Below are positions 1-12,399 of a DNA stretch of 64,000 nucleotides, in pieces; within the stretch, counting starts at the first letter, position 1; each line of letters opens with the position of its first letter. The stretch comes from Congeria kusceri. Its lineage: Eukaryota > Mollusca > Bivalvia > Myida > Dreissenidae. The notes under the pieces were generated by a model. It worked only from the letters and a program-made list of their open reading frames with translations, was not told the origin of the DNA and searched no databases. The DNA lies in contig CM051028.1 of assembly GCA_027627225.1 (NCBI GenBank), forward strand, positions 19,115,701 through 19,179,700, in the 5' to 3' direction. A program made the translations under genes and the position numbers.

Positions 1-947
1 CGCTATGCTAATATTCTTGATTTACACGTTCTGACATTACTTTGCGTAACATATCCGATGTTGGAACAGACGTATAGTTCCCTGGGCCATTTCGGCTTCT
101 AAGATGTTGTCCTTGAACATTATATGGATAGACCTTTCTATTTTCTCTGGTGAAACTGGTAGGCTGTCAACTTTATATATAGCCTCAGTAAGAAGGTGCT
201 CTTTAACTAACACATCTTGCGAAACTAGTGCCAAGCACTGTTGTGTATACCATGCAAAACCCACAATATGATGACAGGTGCTCTTTTACCACACTTCTTT
301 TTGTGGATCAGTGCATTCCTGTAGCGCCTAAATGGACACAAAATAGTGCTCTGTCGTAACACAAAGATGCCTACTGGTTCCCTGGTGCATTGCCATAACA
401 CATGCACAATTGGACCCAGGATGCTCTGCCGTAGCACCACCTCATCAAGGGTCTAGTTGGGCTTTCAGTAATGGAACCTAGGCCTGCTTCGCTGCCAGCC
501 ATCCGTACTGTGGGTATAACTCACATACATGTAAGGGAAGTTATCCATTAAATACTTGTGAATAAGTGACACCCATATGCACATTGCAGTGAAGTCAGGT
601 GACTGTTAGAAACCAACCACGAGCTGGCGAGCAAATCATGAGTGTAAGTAGTACAAGGGAGACTAATCTGTTTTAAACATGTATTGACATCCAAATGTTA
701 CAGACAAATATCGTCCGTACACAGTGTGGCTTTTTCTTAAATGTCTTAAGAGTCATGATTTGGATGTCCACAAATCTCTCTTATCTTAAGTGGCTAGTCA
801 CAGAAGAGATTTTAGACACATAAATTCCACTTAAACACATTGCAGCAGCATTAGGAAATATTCGTAAGCATGAACAAACAAATCAAAAGACAAGCAAACC
901 AACCAGCAGACAACGGCAAATCTGTATACCTCTGTGTACGGAGGTTA
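1..947. other. No recognisable gene
   Basis: I see only short chance open frames on the minus strand (75 residues or fewer), with no domain, splice-bordered exon or repeat I recognise. The stretch ends at the 8-bp target duplication of the hAT element. Confidence 0.5.
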
Positions 948-2840
948 TTAAAAATTAGTGTTGTTAATCGGTCAGAAAATTTTTAGTCGATTAATCGGCT
1001 ACAACAACCGACTAAATAACCGATTAATCAGGATTATTATTGGTGAAGGAAACTTTTGTTAAACATAACATATTTAACTGATTTGAGCTGATTTATTTAT
1101 TAAAATTTAAATGTTTGGCAGATTTTTATGATTTTAAACACCAATAATATGCGTACAAACATTACAACATCTAGTCAAGTTGCATAATTCCACTGGTGAA
1201 TACGATAAGCGACACATATTATTTATGACAAGTCAATACAGTATGCAATTAGGCTCAGCTGTTACAAAAATATAGTATTTAATAAAGAGGCTTATCAAAA
1301 TAATCTTATTAAAAAACAGATAATTTTCACCTATCTTATAGTTTATTCTAGTAGCAAGGTAGCAACAACATATCGAATAAAAATGAATGAAAATACAAAA
1401 AAATGATACAATATTCCTGTAGGATTCGAACAACTGCACAAACATATCATTCATATTGAGTTAACTACTACTGCTTTTTTTTACAGTCTCATGAAATCTC
1501 TACACTGAGTCGCTATTAATAACATAAAATTATGTATTTTTAACAATTGTTTTTATAATCTCCACCATCATGTTTAATTCTGTGTATATAAACGTTTTCT
1601 CCAACCTCATATAACATGTTTACTGATACGCCGCATTACACCCCTTGAATATTCAGTTATTAAAAATCTTCGAGAAGACGAGAACAAACACAACGTGTCA
1701 TATATCTACTAATGACAATAAAACACATACAGCCATGTTACATTTTTATGATAAGAACTTTTACTCTGAAATACAAACATTATGATGAAAATAAAAAAAA
1801 TAACAACACAACTTTGGTTGAGCACCAGAAATGCCATGAAATGAACAAATATTATTTCAAAACATACTTTTGTTTAGACTAGGAAATAATATAAATCTCT
1901 GTTTGAAATACATGTATGTTTGAAACAAAAAAGAAGTAAAATTGACTGTCTGAATGCAACACTATTATTTTCAAATAACAAGGCTGTGCAAATGTTTATG
2001 AATTCCAGATGCATTGAAGTCACTGTTTAAAAATCCTTGTTTTTGTTTAAAGACACAATCATATTTACAAGATCTGATCTTAATCTGGAACGTTTTTTCG
2101 AAATAATATTGCCAGTTAGACTAAAAATTATTTCGGAGCTGACACTTGATGCTGGAATAGCCAAATATTTTTTTGCCAGCACAGATAATTTGGGATATCT
2201 GAATTTGTTTTCCACCACTGTAAAGTGTCTGTGCTGGCATACACATGGCAATCGCAAGTAACTTTGCAGTTCATTTTCTGTTACATCAGCTGCCGTTTTT
2301 TCTTTCACTTCACTAGCACATAAAATGTCTTCTATCCATGAAGTAACGTACGCGGCCCTATAGTCGTCACATATCGACATGTTTTGGGTTCAAGCGAGTT
2401 TATTTTTAAGTTGCAATGTCATATTTTGGTACTAACGGTTAGATTAAACTTTCTGGGAGGTAACCCATGTCTTTACAGCCTGAGGTTACACTCTATATCG
2501 CTAATATTGATGTGAATGTGAAGAGGGGTAAGCTGTGCCGACCTTAAGACCGGTGCGCCCGATAGTCGTCATGGCTGTGGTCCATAGGTCGTCAACGTGT
2601 ACTTCATGTCGTCAGTGGTTCAAACGATACATTCTAAATATATTTTACAGCAACAAAAGAACTTTATTAACACAAACAACCGTTATTTGTAAATAACATA
2701 GCATCTGTTACAAACATTTCACATATTCATCTTATCTATGGCATGTCAGTCATATACCATACATTTAATTACATGATGAATGCTATGCAAACACGGAACT
2801 GAATCAGCTTCACATCAACAAAAACACAATGCGAACTCAG

Positions 2841-3251
2841 TTATTTTTTCGTTTTCGTCGGTAATTCCATAATTTTCATGTACACACCAGTCAGTTGGTG
2901 GACAAGCTTATTAACATTGAATTTAACAATATCAATGTCCTCTTCTTCACATTTAAAAACAATAGCACAGCTTTGTTGAGGCCCGATACGCTGATTTACA
3001 GAAGCAATATCCAACGGCCTCAGATATAACGGGGACTTTGCCTTGTTGAGGGATATTATTTCATGAACCAATCTGGCTGAGTCCCTTTTTAAATTGGCAA
3101 CTTTCCGTTGCCCATCCATTACGGCAACCGCGTAAATATCAAATAGATTCTCCTCCAGCTGCACGGTGAACGATCCCATCAAATCCAGACTCCGCCGCCC
3201 GTAGTGATGGAATCCGACCGCTTGTATGTTCCTCAGAACGATTTTCTTCAT
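2841..3251 (-). CDS. HIRAN-domain protein carried by the pogo element
   Basis: A 136-residue basic-tailed protein. Residues 8-70 resemble the HIRAN fold: QAVGFHHYG near the start, then VQLEENLFDIYAVAVM, matching the 'E/N-x-x-D-x-x-A-V-x-V' core, and a following KVANLKRDSARLVHEI helix. HIRAN domains in HLTF/RAD5 helicases bind single-stranded 3' DNA ends; a DNA-end-binding role here is inference. The ATG at 3251 is preceded on the minus strand by a good acceptor (TATATTTTCAG). The ORF may therefore be spliced behind an upstream exon, but I could not find a donor in the transposase that keeps phase. It lies inside the element's terminal repeats, so it moves with it. It could instead be a diverged domain of another fold. 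Confidence 0.6.
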   Translation of the reverse strand: MKKIVLRNIQAVGFHHYGRRSLDLMGSFTVQLEENLFDIYAVAVMDGQRKVANLKRDSARLVHEIISLNKAKSPLYLRPLDIASVNQRIGPQQSCAIVFKCEEEDIDIVKFNVNKLVHQLTGVYMKIMELPTKTKK

Positions 3252-3404
3252 CTCTGAAAATATATAATGTATGATTGAAGAAATTTTAGATGACGAAAGA
3301 TGAGCTTATTTGATAATACTATGTGATGTTTTTATCAAAATTAAATAGAAATGCATTAATACATCGTTGTATTCGCTGTTAATAATCTTATTAATATTAT
3401 AATC

Positions 3405-3507
3405 ATTATCGTCATCACCAACACCACCACCATCATCATCATCATCACCACCATCATCATTATCATCGTAATCATCATCATCATCATGATCAAATTATTA
3501 TTATTAT

Positions 3508-3546
<39 letters not shown>

Positions 3547-3568
3547 TGGTGGTAGTAGTAGTAGTAGA
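3405..3568. repeat. Trinucleotide microsatellites
   Basis: Runs of (CAT/CAC)n followed by (TAT)n and (TAG)n, in the pogo element between the HIRAN ORF and the transposase 3' end. Confidence 0.95.
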
Positions 3569-3573
3569 GTATG

Positions 3574-5999
3574 CTAAAAGATAGCACGTATATGGAAAAT
3601 GGTGGTTATTTTACTATTTGGTAAGTACATTCTCGCAGAATGTATCCTAACTTTAAAAATAACTAACCCATTGTTCTTAGTTTCTTCGGGCATTTGTTTA
3701 TTGTTACGTTTCTGTTTGTCCTTTGTTGCTTTTTCCTTTTCCGCCTTTCGCCTTTCTCTCTCTTCTTTCTTTTGTTTAATTTCTCCTTTCTTCTTTACTT
3801 GTAATATTATTCGTTCCATTTTTTTACGCTCTCTCTCTGAAGCTCGTTTTTGTTTCTCTTCTTCTTGAACTTTTTTAGTTCTTTCCTTTTCCTCTAGTTG
3901 TTTCAATACCTCTTCGCTTGTTAGAACTTTTGCCTTCTGCGTTTTGCTCTTTTTCTGTTTTCCAGTCGACGGTACTACGAGAATATCTACTAGTTCTGGT
4001 GAAATAAGGCCAGCTTTTACTAATGGGTGCTGTTCAGTACCGCTTTCCTTATTTGGTTCAGTGGGTGTTTTTGTTCCAGTTGCAGACAATGGTTCTACCG
4101 GCGAGGTCACAGTTGAAGTTGTACTCTGAGACACGAGATCAAGTTTCAATGACTTCCACTTCTGAAATACGGTGTCATGGTGTAAATCAATTTCAAAGTT
4201 AAGACACTCTTCATATTTTCGCTTCTTCCTGGGTGTCAACGATCTTTCAACAGCCATCAATGCCAACGATGCTGTGCACGGCGTATCCGATTTATCGCTT
4301 TCCATTTTAGTCTCGCTGTTGGCTGTCTGCTCAATGCCCAAAGTAAGTATTCCGTCGTCACCAACAATGAAACTCAGCTCTCCAAACACGTCTGACGAGT
4401 GTAATTCTTGCAAACAATCATTCGACAAATTCAATCCAGATGTGTTGTTCAATAAATGTGGATCGCATGACGTATCAGACTCGTGCGTTTCAACTGTTTG
4501 GCTATTACACGTCTGTGCCAAGTCGATATTTTCTGCGCTGATATCATCACATGATCGAAGAAGTAGGTTTTTGTCGATCGCATTGGGGTTGTACGGATAA
4601 ATTCCGCATTTTCGGAAGCCTTCGACGATTGTGTTCATTGTGAATGATTTCTCAAAGATAATCTTGAAAACACCACTTACAGCCTTCTTCGACACCCAAA
4701 GATCCGACTTGACAAGCTTCGCCTGCAAGTAACGTTAATATACTGTATCTGATAAAACCTTAATTACATACAAAATATTATATCATATTAAGGTGAAAAA
4801 TTGTAAGTAGTATGAATAAGTGTGTAGGTTCGCAAGCAAATAAAAATGTAGATACATGTAAAAAGAAAGTACATGTAAGTAATCTGAGAATTTTATTAGG
4901 AAACTAGTTAAGTTATATGTGTGTTTGGATTGTTTGTTGGTTGAATAGTTAGTTGAATCATTAGTTTATTCATTTTGAGTTTGTACCTGGGACATGACTT
5001 TCGCCGTTTCAATCTTCATCTTCCTGTACACTGCTACGTCTAGAGGCTGAAGAATGTGTGTTGTTTTCGGCGGCAGACTGAGTAAGATGACATCATTAGC
5101 AATCGCTGACCTAAGCAGTGGAACACTAACATGAGATGCCGCCCCGTCTTGAATAAGAAGTACAGGTCGGTCTGGTACACAATGTTTGAGAAAGCATTTT
5201 TCAAACCATTCAAAATACATTTGTTGATTCATAAATCCTGACTCAGATGACGAATATAGTGCATTTATAGGACCGTTCTTGTGGTATGGACCGCCCGGCA
5301 AACTCCCTGAAAAAATAAGCATGGGGGGTATTGCACTGCCAGCTGCATTCGCACAACAGTGAACAGAAATATGTTCGCTTGTTGCAACAGAGAGAGAGTG
5401 TGCATGCTTTTGACGAACAGGAACCACAACCTTCTGGGTGGATTTATTAAGATATAAAGCCGCTTCATCACAGTTATATATCTGCTGGGGTTTATCGCCA
5501 AGATTGTTCGCATCTGACGTGTCTTTGAGAAGTTCAAAGTACCCTTTGACTACCTCCGCACTGCCCATTATGGCCCGTCCTTTTTCTAACGCGTCCGTGC
5601 GTCTAAGACCGAATTCGGGATGCCGCTTCTTGAATCCCCTCCACCACTTCCTTGATGGCCCATCCTTTTCAAATGTGTCAGCATTACCTCGTTCTTTTGC
5701 TATTGAAAATGCAAAGCCTTTGATATACGTGATTGTCAAAGGAAAACCGCGCTTCGCCATGTAATCGATATAATTACAAAGGGAGTTTTCGTCATCTTCA
5801 GAAAGGTAGGTCGACGCTCCCATTTTGCTGTAAGCTTTACCCTCCCAGACAGTCTATCAGCAAGAGTCATCCTGGGAACACCATATTTTTTAGCCGCGGC
5901 AGAAATTGTAAGCTGGCCTGCTTGTACGGATTTAAAAGCTTCATCCATATTTTGTTGCGACCAAAGTCGAAGTTTGCACTTTGTCCGCTTTTTTTCCAT
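3574..5999 (-). pseudogene. pogo/Tigger-like transposase (psq HTH + DDE_1)
   Basis: Order on the minus strand: a psq-type helix-turn-helix at 5999-5860 (AFKSVQAGQLTISAAAKKYG), a CENP-B-like second HTH (RKWWRGFKKRHPEFGLR), then the DDE domain with IYNCDEAAL, LLIQDGAASHVS and THILQPLDVAVY, the usual D, D, D positions of the pogo group. The C-terminus has GFRKCGIYPYNPNAID followed by a long Lys/Glu-rich coil. An intron at 4986-4723 (CAG/GTACAA...TTGCAG, 264 nt, phase 0) joins the catalytic core to the C-terminal exon. Oddity: one base appears lost near 5825-5850, shifting the frame between HTH and core. Without it the protein would be about 700 residues. Confidence 0.83.
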
Positions 6000-7700
6000 G
6001 TTACTGAAACGTTGTTAATATAAATAACGTTATCTCAAATTTAAATTAAAAAAATATATATCTATACTTGGATGACGTGTATGTGCTTTAGGTCGTCATG
6101 TGTGTCTTAAAGTCGTCATCAACATTCATGGGAAAATCTATCAATGTTTTTCTATTTACAGTTAAGGGGAGATTATTCATTAACAGTTAAGTGTATCATT
6201 TTTCCAACCACGTGTTCTTCACATTCAGAAAGCGTCTTACTGACTTGGAAGACGAAATCGCCTATGACACAATAATTTACCCATTTTCTTCGCCCGCTGT
6301 TAAAGTTTAGACGTTTCCATGGTCATGAGAATTACGTATAACTTGTATAATATATTTGCAACTTCCAAAGACGGTTTAACTATCTGAAATAAGTCAATGT
6401 ATTTACCTTCTGAATTACACCCGCCTTTCTCGCTTGGACGTCGAATTCAAACAGGAAATGACGTAAACATAAACATGCCGACTTTAGGAGCCTGACGACA
6501 ATAGGGCCGCGTACGTTAGGATTTTTGGGTTTATGTTCAACGTCAGTTTTACGTTTTTTGGATGGTGAAGGGATTATTTCAACTTCAACTACACATGGCA
6601 ATGCAGTCTCCAGTACATTTTCATTATGGTCTTTACATACTGACACAGTGTTTTGTTTCACAAGCGCCTCTCTTAGCAAAGTCACTGATGTTGATTGCTC
6701 TGCTTCACTTGCAAATTGCATTGCGCGAAGACTGGGTGTCAGCCTGCAAGCGATCAATTCCATGTTTAAAGTGTCTGTTCTAGTCACTAACTGTTCATTC
6801 ATTTCGGACTTTACCAATTTAATCATCTCACTATCATTGTCATCAATCTGAAGAACATTTTTTAATTTTTTCAACGCTGGAAGGATGAGACCCAAAGTCG
6901 GTATTTGGTCAGATGATAACATCTCGGTTGCTTTCTTAAATGGTTCTAACAAAGCAATCAAGCACTTAACTTCATTTCTTTCTTTAAAGCTAAACATTTT
7001 ATTTTCAAGATCTTTACTCCTCTTTCCCAATGTGTCTTCAGTTGCAACTGATGTTAAAACTGGAAATAATTTGTCAATTCTGGCCAACATGTCCAAAGTA
7101 GAATTCCATCTGGTGCATACGTCTTGAATCAGGTGAAGAGGTGGTCCATTCGCTGGTAACTGTTTATTTAACAAAAGTTCTGTAGCATTCGTACTTGTGT
7201 TAAAAAATGTAACAATAGATCTACCTTTCATAATTAAATTCTTAGCGTCTGCATTTTCTAAACCACGTTTAACAATCAGGTTCAAAGTGTGTCCATAGCA
7301 GCCTATTCTTGGGTGCCCTAACATGTTTATTGCTTTCTTCTCATTTGCTGCATTGTCCGTTACAAAAACTGGATCTTTAATGCCCCAATCGTGAAGTGTC
7401 TCAGCAAGATGATTACTGATGTTTTCACCTACAAAATAATTTGAAGATCAAATCAGATATACATAGATAATAAGACAACATATACCAGTATGCAGTTATT
7501 AATATTAAAAGTGTTTAAGTAATGTACACGCCTACAAGCCAACAAGGTGTATGAATGATTTTATGTACATAAAACTGTATCAAATTTGTTTTCATTATTT
7601 AATTATGAACTTTTCTAAATTTAATAATTAAAATATCACAATGTTAAGTTATGAATTCTAAGAAATTAACTAATTATAATAGAACTGTAGTGTATGTATT

Positions 7701-7795
7701 ATAATAATAATAATAAAGAGAAGAAGAAAATGATGATGAACAAAAAGAAGATGATGATGAACAAGAAGATGATGATGATGAACAAGAAGAACAAG
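7701..7795. repeat. Purine-rich low-complexity tract
   Basis: ATAATA, AAGAAG and GATGAT runs inside the second intron of the hAT transposase gene. Confidence 0.9.
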
Positions 7796-9759
7796 TTGAC
7801 AACAACAAGACACGCTATAATTATGCTAAATTAATTAAATACCAATTTAGTAAGTGAAAGAATAAAATTTGACTAACTGATATGTTACCCGTATGACGAC
7901 CATTGAAGTGTGCAGTCTGTAGGACGGTTGAATGAAGTTTCCACTCACTGTCAATAAAATGCGCCGTCACTGTATCAAAGCTTTCGGTTTGAATAGAAGT
8001 CCAAGAATCATGAGTTAATGCCATGCCTTCACAGTTCTTAAGCACATCGAATAGCTTCATTTTTGCATCGGGATATGTCTCTCTCATCATTGATAAAACA
8101 CCTTTTCTACTTGGAATTTTATATTGGGGACTTAACTCATGCACAAACTCTTTAAAACTTGAATGTTCCACAGTACTTATGGGCAACATCTTGTCTGTAC
8201 ACAACGACAAAAGTTTATCGTCGATCTTCTTACATTTTTCTTTGGAGATTTTTTTTATTGATTGGGATTCATTTGAACCACTTTTTGTAAAGCTAGTAAT
8301 TTTTTGTTGTGTGGAATCTTTTTCCTCATTTAGCTGTATGTGTTTGTGTTGCTCTTCAATATGCCACTTCATGGTGGATGTGGAATCTGCAAACAAAAAC
8401 AAAACAATTATTACATTTTTAAACTAAAAATGTTACTAAATAAAATATGATGCAAACAAATGCAGATCCCACAAAACAATAGTTATGCAGAACAATGAGA
8501 ACATTGTTTGGATTTTAACACTGGTCGATTCGATTTGTATTGAATGCAACATGACATTTTAAATAGTCAGACCTAAATAATCATTTGGTGATCTTAATAA
8601 AGAATAAATAATTTAAATAGGCGTTAATGTGATAAGTGAGACTTACCATATCATATCTGATATCAGATTGCGTGTTAATCAGTTATTAATATTATTAAGG
8701 ATGAGATTGTTTTTATGTTTCCAGAGTAAACATTTTCATTTCAACAGTAGTTACTAAGAAGGGCGTTAGCCGCATCACAACGACAAAACATTGTTTATTA
8801 GCCAACAACTATTATGCGAAAATTACTTCGATTCTAACATTACCAAACAACATATTCTGCAGTTGCAATGCAAACTATATTTCACAATTTCGAAACTAAT
8901 ATTTTGACTTGTTTATTGGTAGTTGACTTGTTTATTAGTAGTTAAACAACCATAAATTTTGTTGTCTATGACTCTACGGCAAACACTGTGCGCCTACACG
9001 TGGCATGTTAGCATATTAAATGAACAATTACAGATTGGTTTAATACTAAACAGTCTGTTGCTTGAAATAAGTTATGCAAAATATTGCTTTACCGGAATTA
9101 GTGGTTATTTAATACATTATTAAAAATTGTTAAAATATTAAAGCAGATGATTTTTTTGTCTCATTGATCTATTATGTGGTTTTAATGACCAAAAAGATGC
9201 GCACTGTAAAAAGAATTTTAACTTAAATGAAATAAACAGGCAGCAGTTTGACATTAATTGTTTCGTAAAATGGCATGAGTATAGTCACTATACATGGCGA
9301 AAGGTCTAAAGGACGAAACATCCCGGATTCATACTCACTGTGATTCTTATATTGTGTGTTGCAATAATTGCAAAACACATATTCTTTGTCGATGTTTTCG
9401 TCCGTTGCCGCTAATAACGGGTCCTTTAAACGCATGGAAAAATGTTTCCATACGATGGAAGGCTTTGATTTGCTTTTTTTTTAACCATCGTTGACAGTAC
9501 CATGTTGGAAGCCATATTTTACAATGACACCGGTTGCCTGTGAAACGCGCGTTTTGATTGGTCAAATAGATAATATTGACGAATGAGATTATTTGTTTCA
9601 AATGACTAAGAATTCTGGAAAATTTCAAAGAAAGACAACTCTGGTATGAAAAAGTATAATTCGTCGACGAATCGAAAATCTTCGTCGACTAATTAATCAG
9701 TGTACTATTGTCGTTAATTAACTGACGAAATGATTAATCAGCCCATCACTATTAAAAAT

Positions 9760-10384
9760 GACTATGTTATATATGCAGTACAAAATTAACCTTCAATGGA
9801 CTAATGAAATGATTCCAAAACAAATATGGAGACACCTTCCAGAGCTCTGTTGTTGAAACTAGGCACACTCTGAAGAGTCTTGTCGTAAGATCGCTTTGGG
9901 CTTGAAGCATAAGATCGGCTTGAAAAGGTCTGCATGTAAAGTGATGATGTTCCATGCCTTGTTTGCATCGTTCATCCCTCTGATTTCTGCTGATAATCTA
10001 GAGAACATACTACTAGTTGGGGATTAATATAAATCAGTCACATGCCCTTTCATTCAGGTCATACAGTTTTTAAACACATCTGATGCAAAGTGTTCCGGGC
10101 TTTGAAAAACACTTTATTTGTTCACAATCAAAGCCTGTGTTTGTTTCTCATGTAGCTGCCCACAGTCATACAGCTTTCCCCTAATCGCAGGGCCAGCGTA
10201 GTACAGGAAGTTACTAAGTCCTGCTAAAGAAACTGAAAGAAGGCACCTAAGGCTGCATAAATGGAGAATCTAGCGTAGTATTTATCTTCGTCTGATGACC
10301 AACATCTAAACACTATAAACTTCTTTTTCTTTTTCGATATTTCCAGCCACAGTGCGTTGTGTTTTTTGCAGCAAAGCCATGAGT
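9760..10384. other. No recognisable gene
   Basis: Unique-looking AT-rich sequence between the hAT element and the minisatellites. I see no supported exon. Confidence 0.5.
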
Positions 10385-10496
10385 GGCAATGGGTCAGTTT
10401 CTAGGCAATGGGTCAGTTTCTAGGCAATGGGTCAGTTTCTAGGCAATGGGTCAGTTTCTAGGCAATGGGTCAGTTTCTAGGCAATGGGTCAGATTG
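10385..10496. repeat. 19-bp minisatellite, six copies
   Basis: The unit GGCAATGGGTCAGTTTCTA starts at 10385, 10404, 10423, 10442, 10461 and 10480. The first five are identical and the last degenerates after GTCAG. Confidence 0.95.
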
Positions 10497-10622
10497 TACA
10501 TGTACAAGGTTATCTTCACTGGATGTAGAGGTGTTCGCACTTTCAATAGGAATGATCAATCTTTCAATCGAGGGTGATCAGATGCTTGAAAAAAAACGTC
10601 TCCATGGTAAAACTTCTTCCTG

Positions 10623-10822
10623 TGATGCATTGCTTCTTTTTAGACACTGGAGTGCTATTTTTGTCTGTGAATAATGTCCATTTTGGTGGTTGTAATGTCT
10701 GCCAGTGTAATACAGTTGGCATGGTAGTGATGCATTGCTTCTTTTTAGACACTGAAGTGCTACTTTTGTCTTTGAATAATGTCCATTTTGGTGGTTGTGG
10801 TGTCTGCCAGTGAAATACAGTT
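10623..10822. repeat. Tandem duplication, about 105-bp period
   Basis: Copy 1 starts at 10623 and copy 2 at 10728, both opening TGATGCATTGCTTCTTTTTA. The copies differ by a few substitutions and both contain AATGTCCATTTTGGTGGTTG. The open frames in it on either strand are shadows of the repeat. Confidence 0.9.
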
Positions 10823-10889
10823 CGAATGGTATCCTTTTTAGCTTGACTTTTCAAAGAAATGGCAAGCTATTCTACATGCCCTGGCGCCG

Positions 10890-11575
10890 GAGTCCGGGCT
10901 AGGTTAAAGTTTTTCAGTAAGCTAGTTTCTCTGGAATGGCTTGAGGGATTTGATTCAAACTTTAAACATTTATTAAAATGAACCCATAGGCCAAGTTTGG
11001 TAACTCTAGTTTGAAATTTGTCAAAATTATGTGCTTTTTTACACTTGGAAATTTTCCATTCAAAGCTATTAGGATAGGTTAAAGTTTTTCCGTAAGCTAG
11101 TTTCTGAAAAAAAAAACGGTTGAGGGATTTCATTCAAACTTGAAACATATATTCCCGATATTAAAATGGACCCATAACCCAGCTTAGTTTGAAATTTGTC
11201 AAAATTATGGGTTTTTTACACTTAGAAATTTTTCATTTAAGCTATATGGACAGGTTCAAGTTTTTCGGTGATCTAGTTTCTCAGAAATGGCTTGAGAGAT
11301 TTCATTCCAACTTAAATCAATTTTTCCCTATATTAAAATGAACTCATAGGACAATTTTGATTACTCAAGTAAGTAGTTTGAAATTTGTCAAAACTATTGG
11401 CCGTTTACACTTTGTAAATTTACATATGAACTATATGGATAGGATAGAAATGTCTTGAGGGATTTCATTGAAACTTAGAACACTGATTCCTTATACTAAA
11501 ATGAACCAAAATGCCAATTTTATAAATCTAGTTTGAAATTTGTCAAAATTATGGACCTTTTTACACTTTACATTC
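10890..11575. repeat. Degenerate tandem repeat, four units of 155-190 bp
   Basis: The anchor AGTTTGAAATTTGTCAAAA recurs at about 11009, 11186, 11375 and 11530. Each is preceded by a diverged block containing GGTTAAAGTTTTTC and 'TTGAGGGATTTCATTCAAACTT'-like text. These look like old tandem units of a dispersed repeat. Confidence 0.8.
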
Positions 11576-11829
11576 CCAAAGCTAGGGTGGTGGCGTCAAC
11601 TTTTGATTTCCACTATCTAACTCAAGAATGAATCTTTATACATAGATACCCTGCAGCAATACTTGACTTGGGATTGCATGTGGGATGGGTTGCGTTGAGG
11701 TTCAAGGTCAAGGTCACTGTTACCAAAAGTCAGTTTTTACTCATTAACTCGAGAACAAATTGAAATATTTTAAGGCACCTCTATTTAAAGATACGTTATA
11801 GCACCCTTCTCAAAAAAGTTTGTTAAGCC

Positions 11830-12385
11830 TATGTTTTGCTTACGTTTTGCGCATGTTAAACGTGGCGGTATTGGCACGGCGTTAAAGTGCGTTTTTTTCT
11901 TACCAACTGATTTTTTTCTTAACAAAAAATCCCCACTCTTTTTCTTTTATGTGAGTTTTTGTTTGTTAAATGTGTGCTTAAATGTGCGTTTTAAGAAACT
12001 CATTCAACAAATTAAGTCAAGTCTGCGCTTTCAACTGCGTTTTAAGTGTGTTTTAACTGCGTCCTAAGTATGTTTTTATGTGTGTCAAAAGTGCGCTTTA
12101 ATGTGTGTTAAAGCGCGCTTTTATGTGCATAAAAGTGTGCTTTTCGCTGTTTCAGAAGTGCGCTTTTATGAGCAATAAATGTGTGCTTTTATGTGCGTTA
12201 AAAGTGCGCTTTTATGTGCGTTAAAAGTGCGCTTTTACGTGCGTTAAAAGTGCGCTTTTATGTGCGTTAAAAGTGCACTTTTATGTGCTTTTATGTGCGT
12301 TAAATATGTGCTTTTATGCGTGTTAAACGCGCGCTTTTCACTTTAACAAAAGTGCGCTTTTAAGTGAGTCAAAAGTGCGCTTTTG
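11830..12385. repeat. Near-palindromic 20-22-bp minisatellite (GTGCGTTAAAAGTGCGCTTT)
   Basis: More than a dozen units built on 'TTAAAAGTGCGCTTTTATGTGCG', most regular at 12130-12340 and degenerate on the left. The core AAAAGTGCGCTTTT is nearly self-complementary, so each unit could form a short hairpin. The open frame across 11831-12067 is a by-product. Confidence 0.88.
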
Positions 12386-12399
12386 ACAGCAAAGTAAAA

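Larger units (their letters stand above)
2346..6516 (-). mobile_element. pogo/Tigger-like transposon with a HIRAN-domain ORF
   Basis: The ends are inverted repeats beginning ACGTACGCGGCCCTAT and continuing to about 24 bp with one mismatch, flanked by TA at 2344-2345 and 6517-6518. Inside both ends the motif GTCGTCA is repeated several times (2567-2620; 6070-6120), resembling subterminal transposase-binding repeats. Length 4,171 bp. It carries a psq-HTH/DDE transposase and, downstream on the same strand, a HIRAN-like ORF. Removing the element with one TA restores the host hAT reading frame, which fixes the boundaries independently. Superfamily assignment comes from the transposase motifs. Confidence 0.85.
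2027..9435 (-). pseudogene. BED-finger hAT transposase, interrupted by a pogo insertion
   Basis: Cut-and-paste transposase of the hAT superfamily. Exons: 9435-9339, 8386-7889, 7428-6519, then, beyond the nested element, 2343-2027. Introns 9338-8387 (GTGAGT...CAG) and 7888-7429 (GTAACA...TAG) are both phase 1. Exon 1 holds the CxxC half of the BED finger (FCNYC) and exon 2 the HxxxxH half (HIEEQH). Exon 3 shows VTDNAANEKKA (catalytic Asp region), CYGHTLNL and CTRWNST. The last segment is the C-terminal dimerisation domain (KYLAIPASSVSSEIIFS). Exon lengths with one TA total 1,824 nt, exactly 608 codons including the stop, so I see no break other than the insertion. The start is the ATG at 9435, which precedes the finger. 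Confidence 0.85.
956..9751 (-). mobile_element. hAT DNA transposon, split by a nested pogo element
   Basis: A perfect 8-bp direct repeat, TTAAAAAT, lies at 948-955 and 9752-9759, as expected for hAT insertions. Just inside, the ends are inverted: TAGTGTTG at 956 and a TAGTGATG-type end (reverse complement) at 9751. Both ends carry subterminal GATTAATC motifs. The element is 8,796 bp now and about 4.62 kb once the pogo insertion (2346-6516) and one TA are subtracted. It encodes a BED-finger hAT transposase on the minus strand in three exons. The 956-2026 stretch is its 3' non-coding part and 9436-9751 its 5' part. Ends and target duplication are read directly; family assignment rests on the protein. 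Confidence 0.88.

Noticed and set aside
4172..4600. Plus-strand ORFs antisense to the pogo transposase
   Set aside because: No motifs, and the opposite strand has a recognised protein; the same holds for plus-strand ORFs across 21000-26500 (BEL) and 40200-44100 (LINE).
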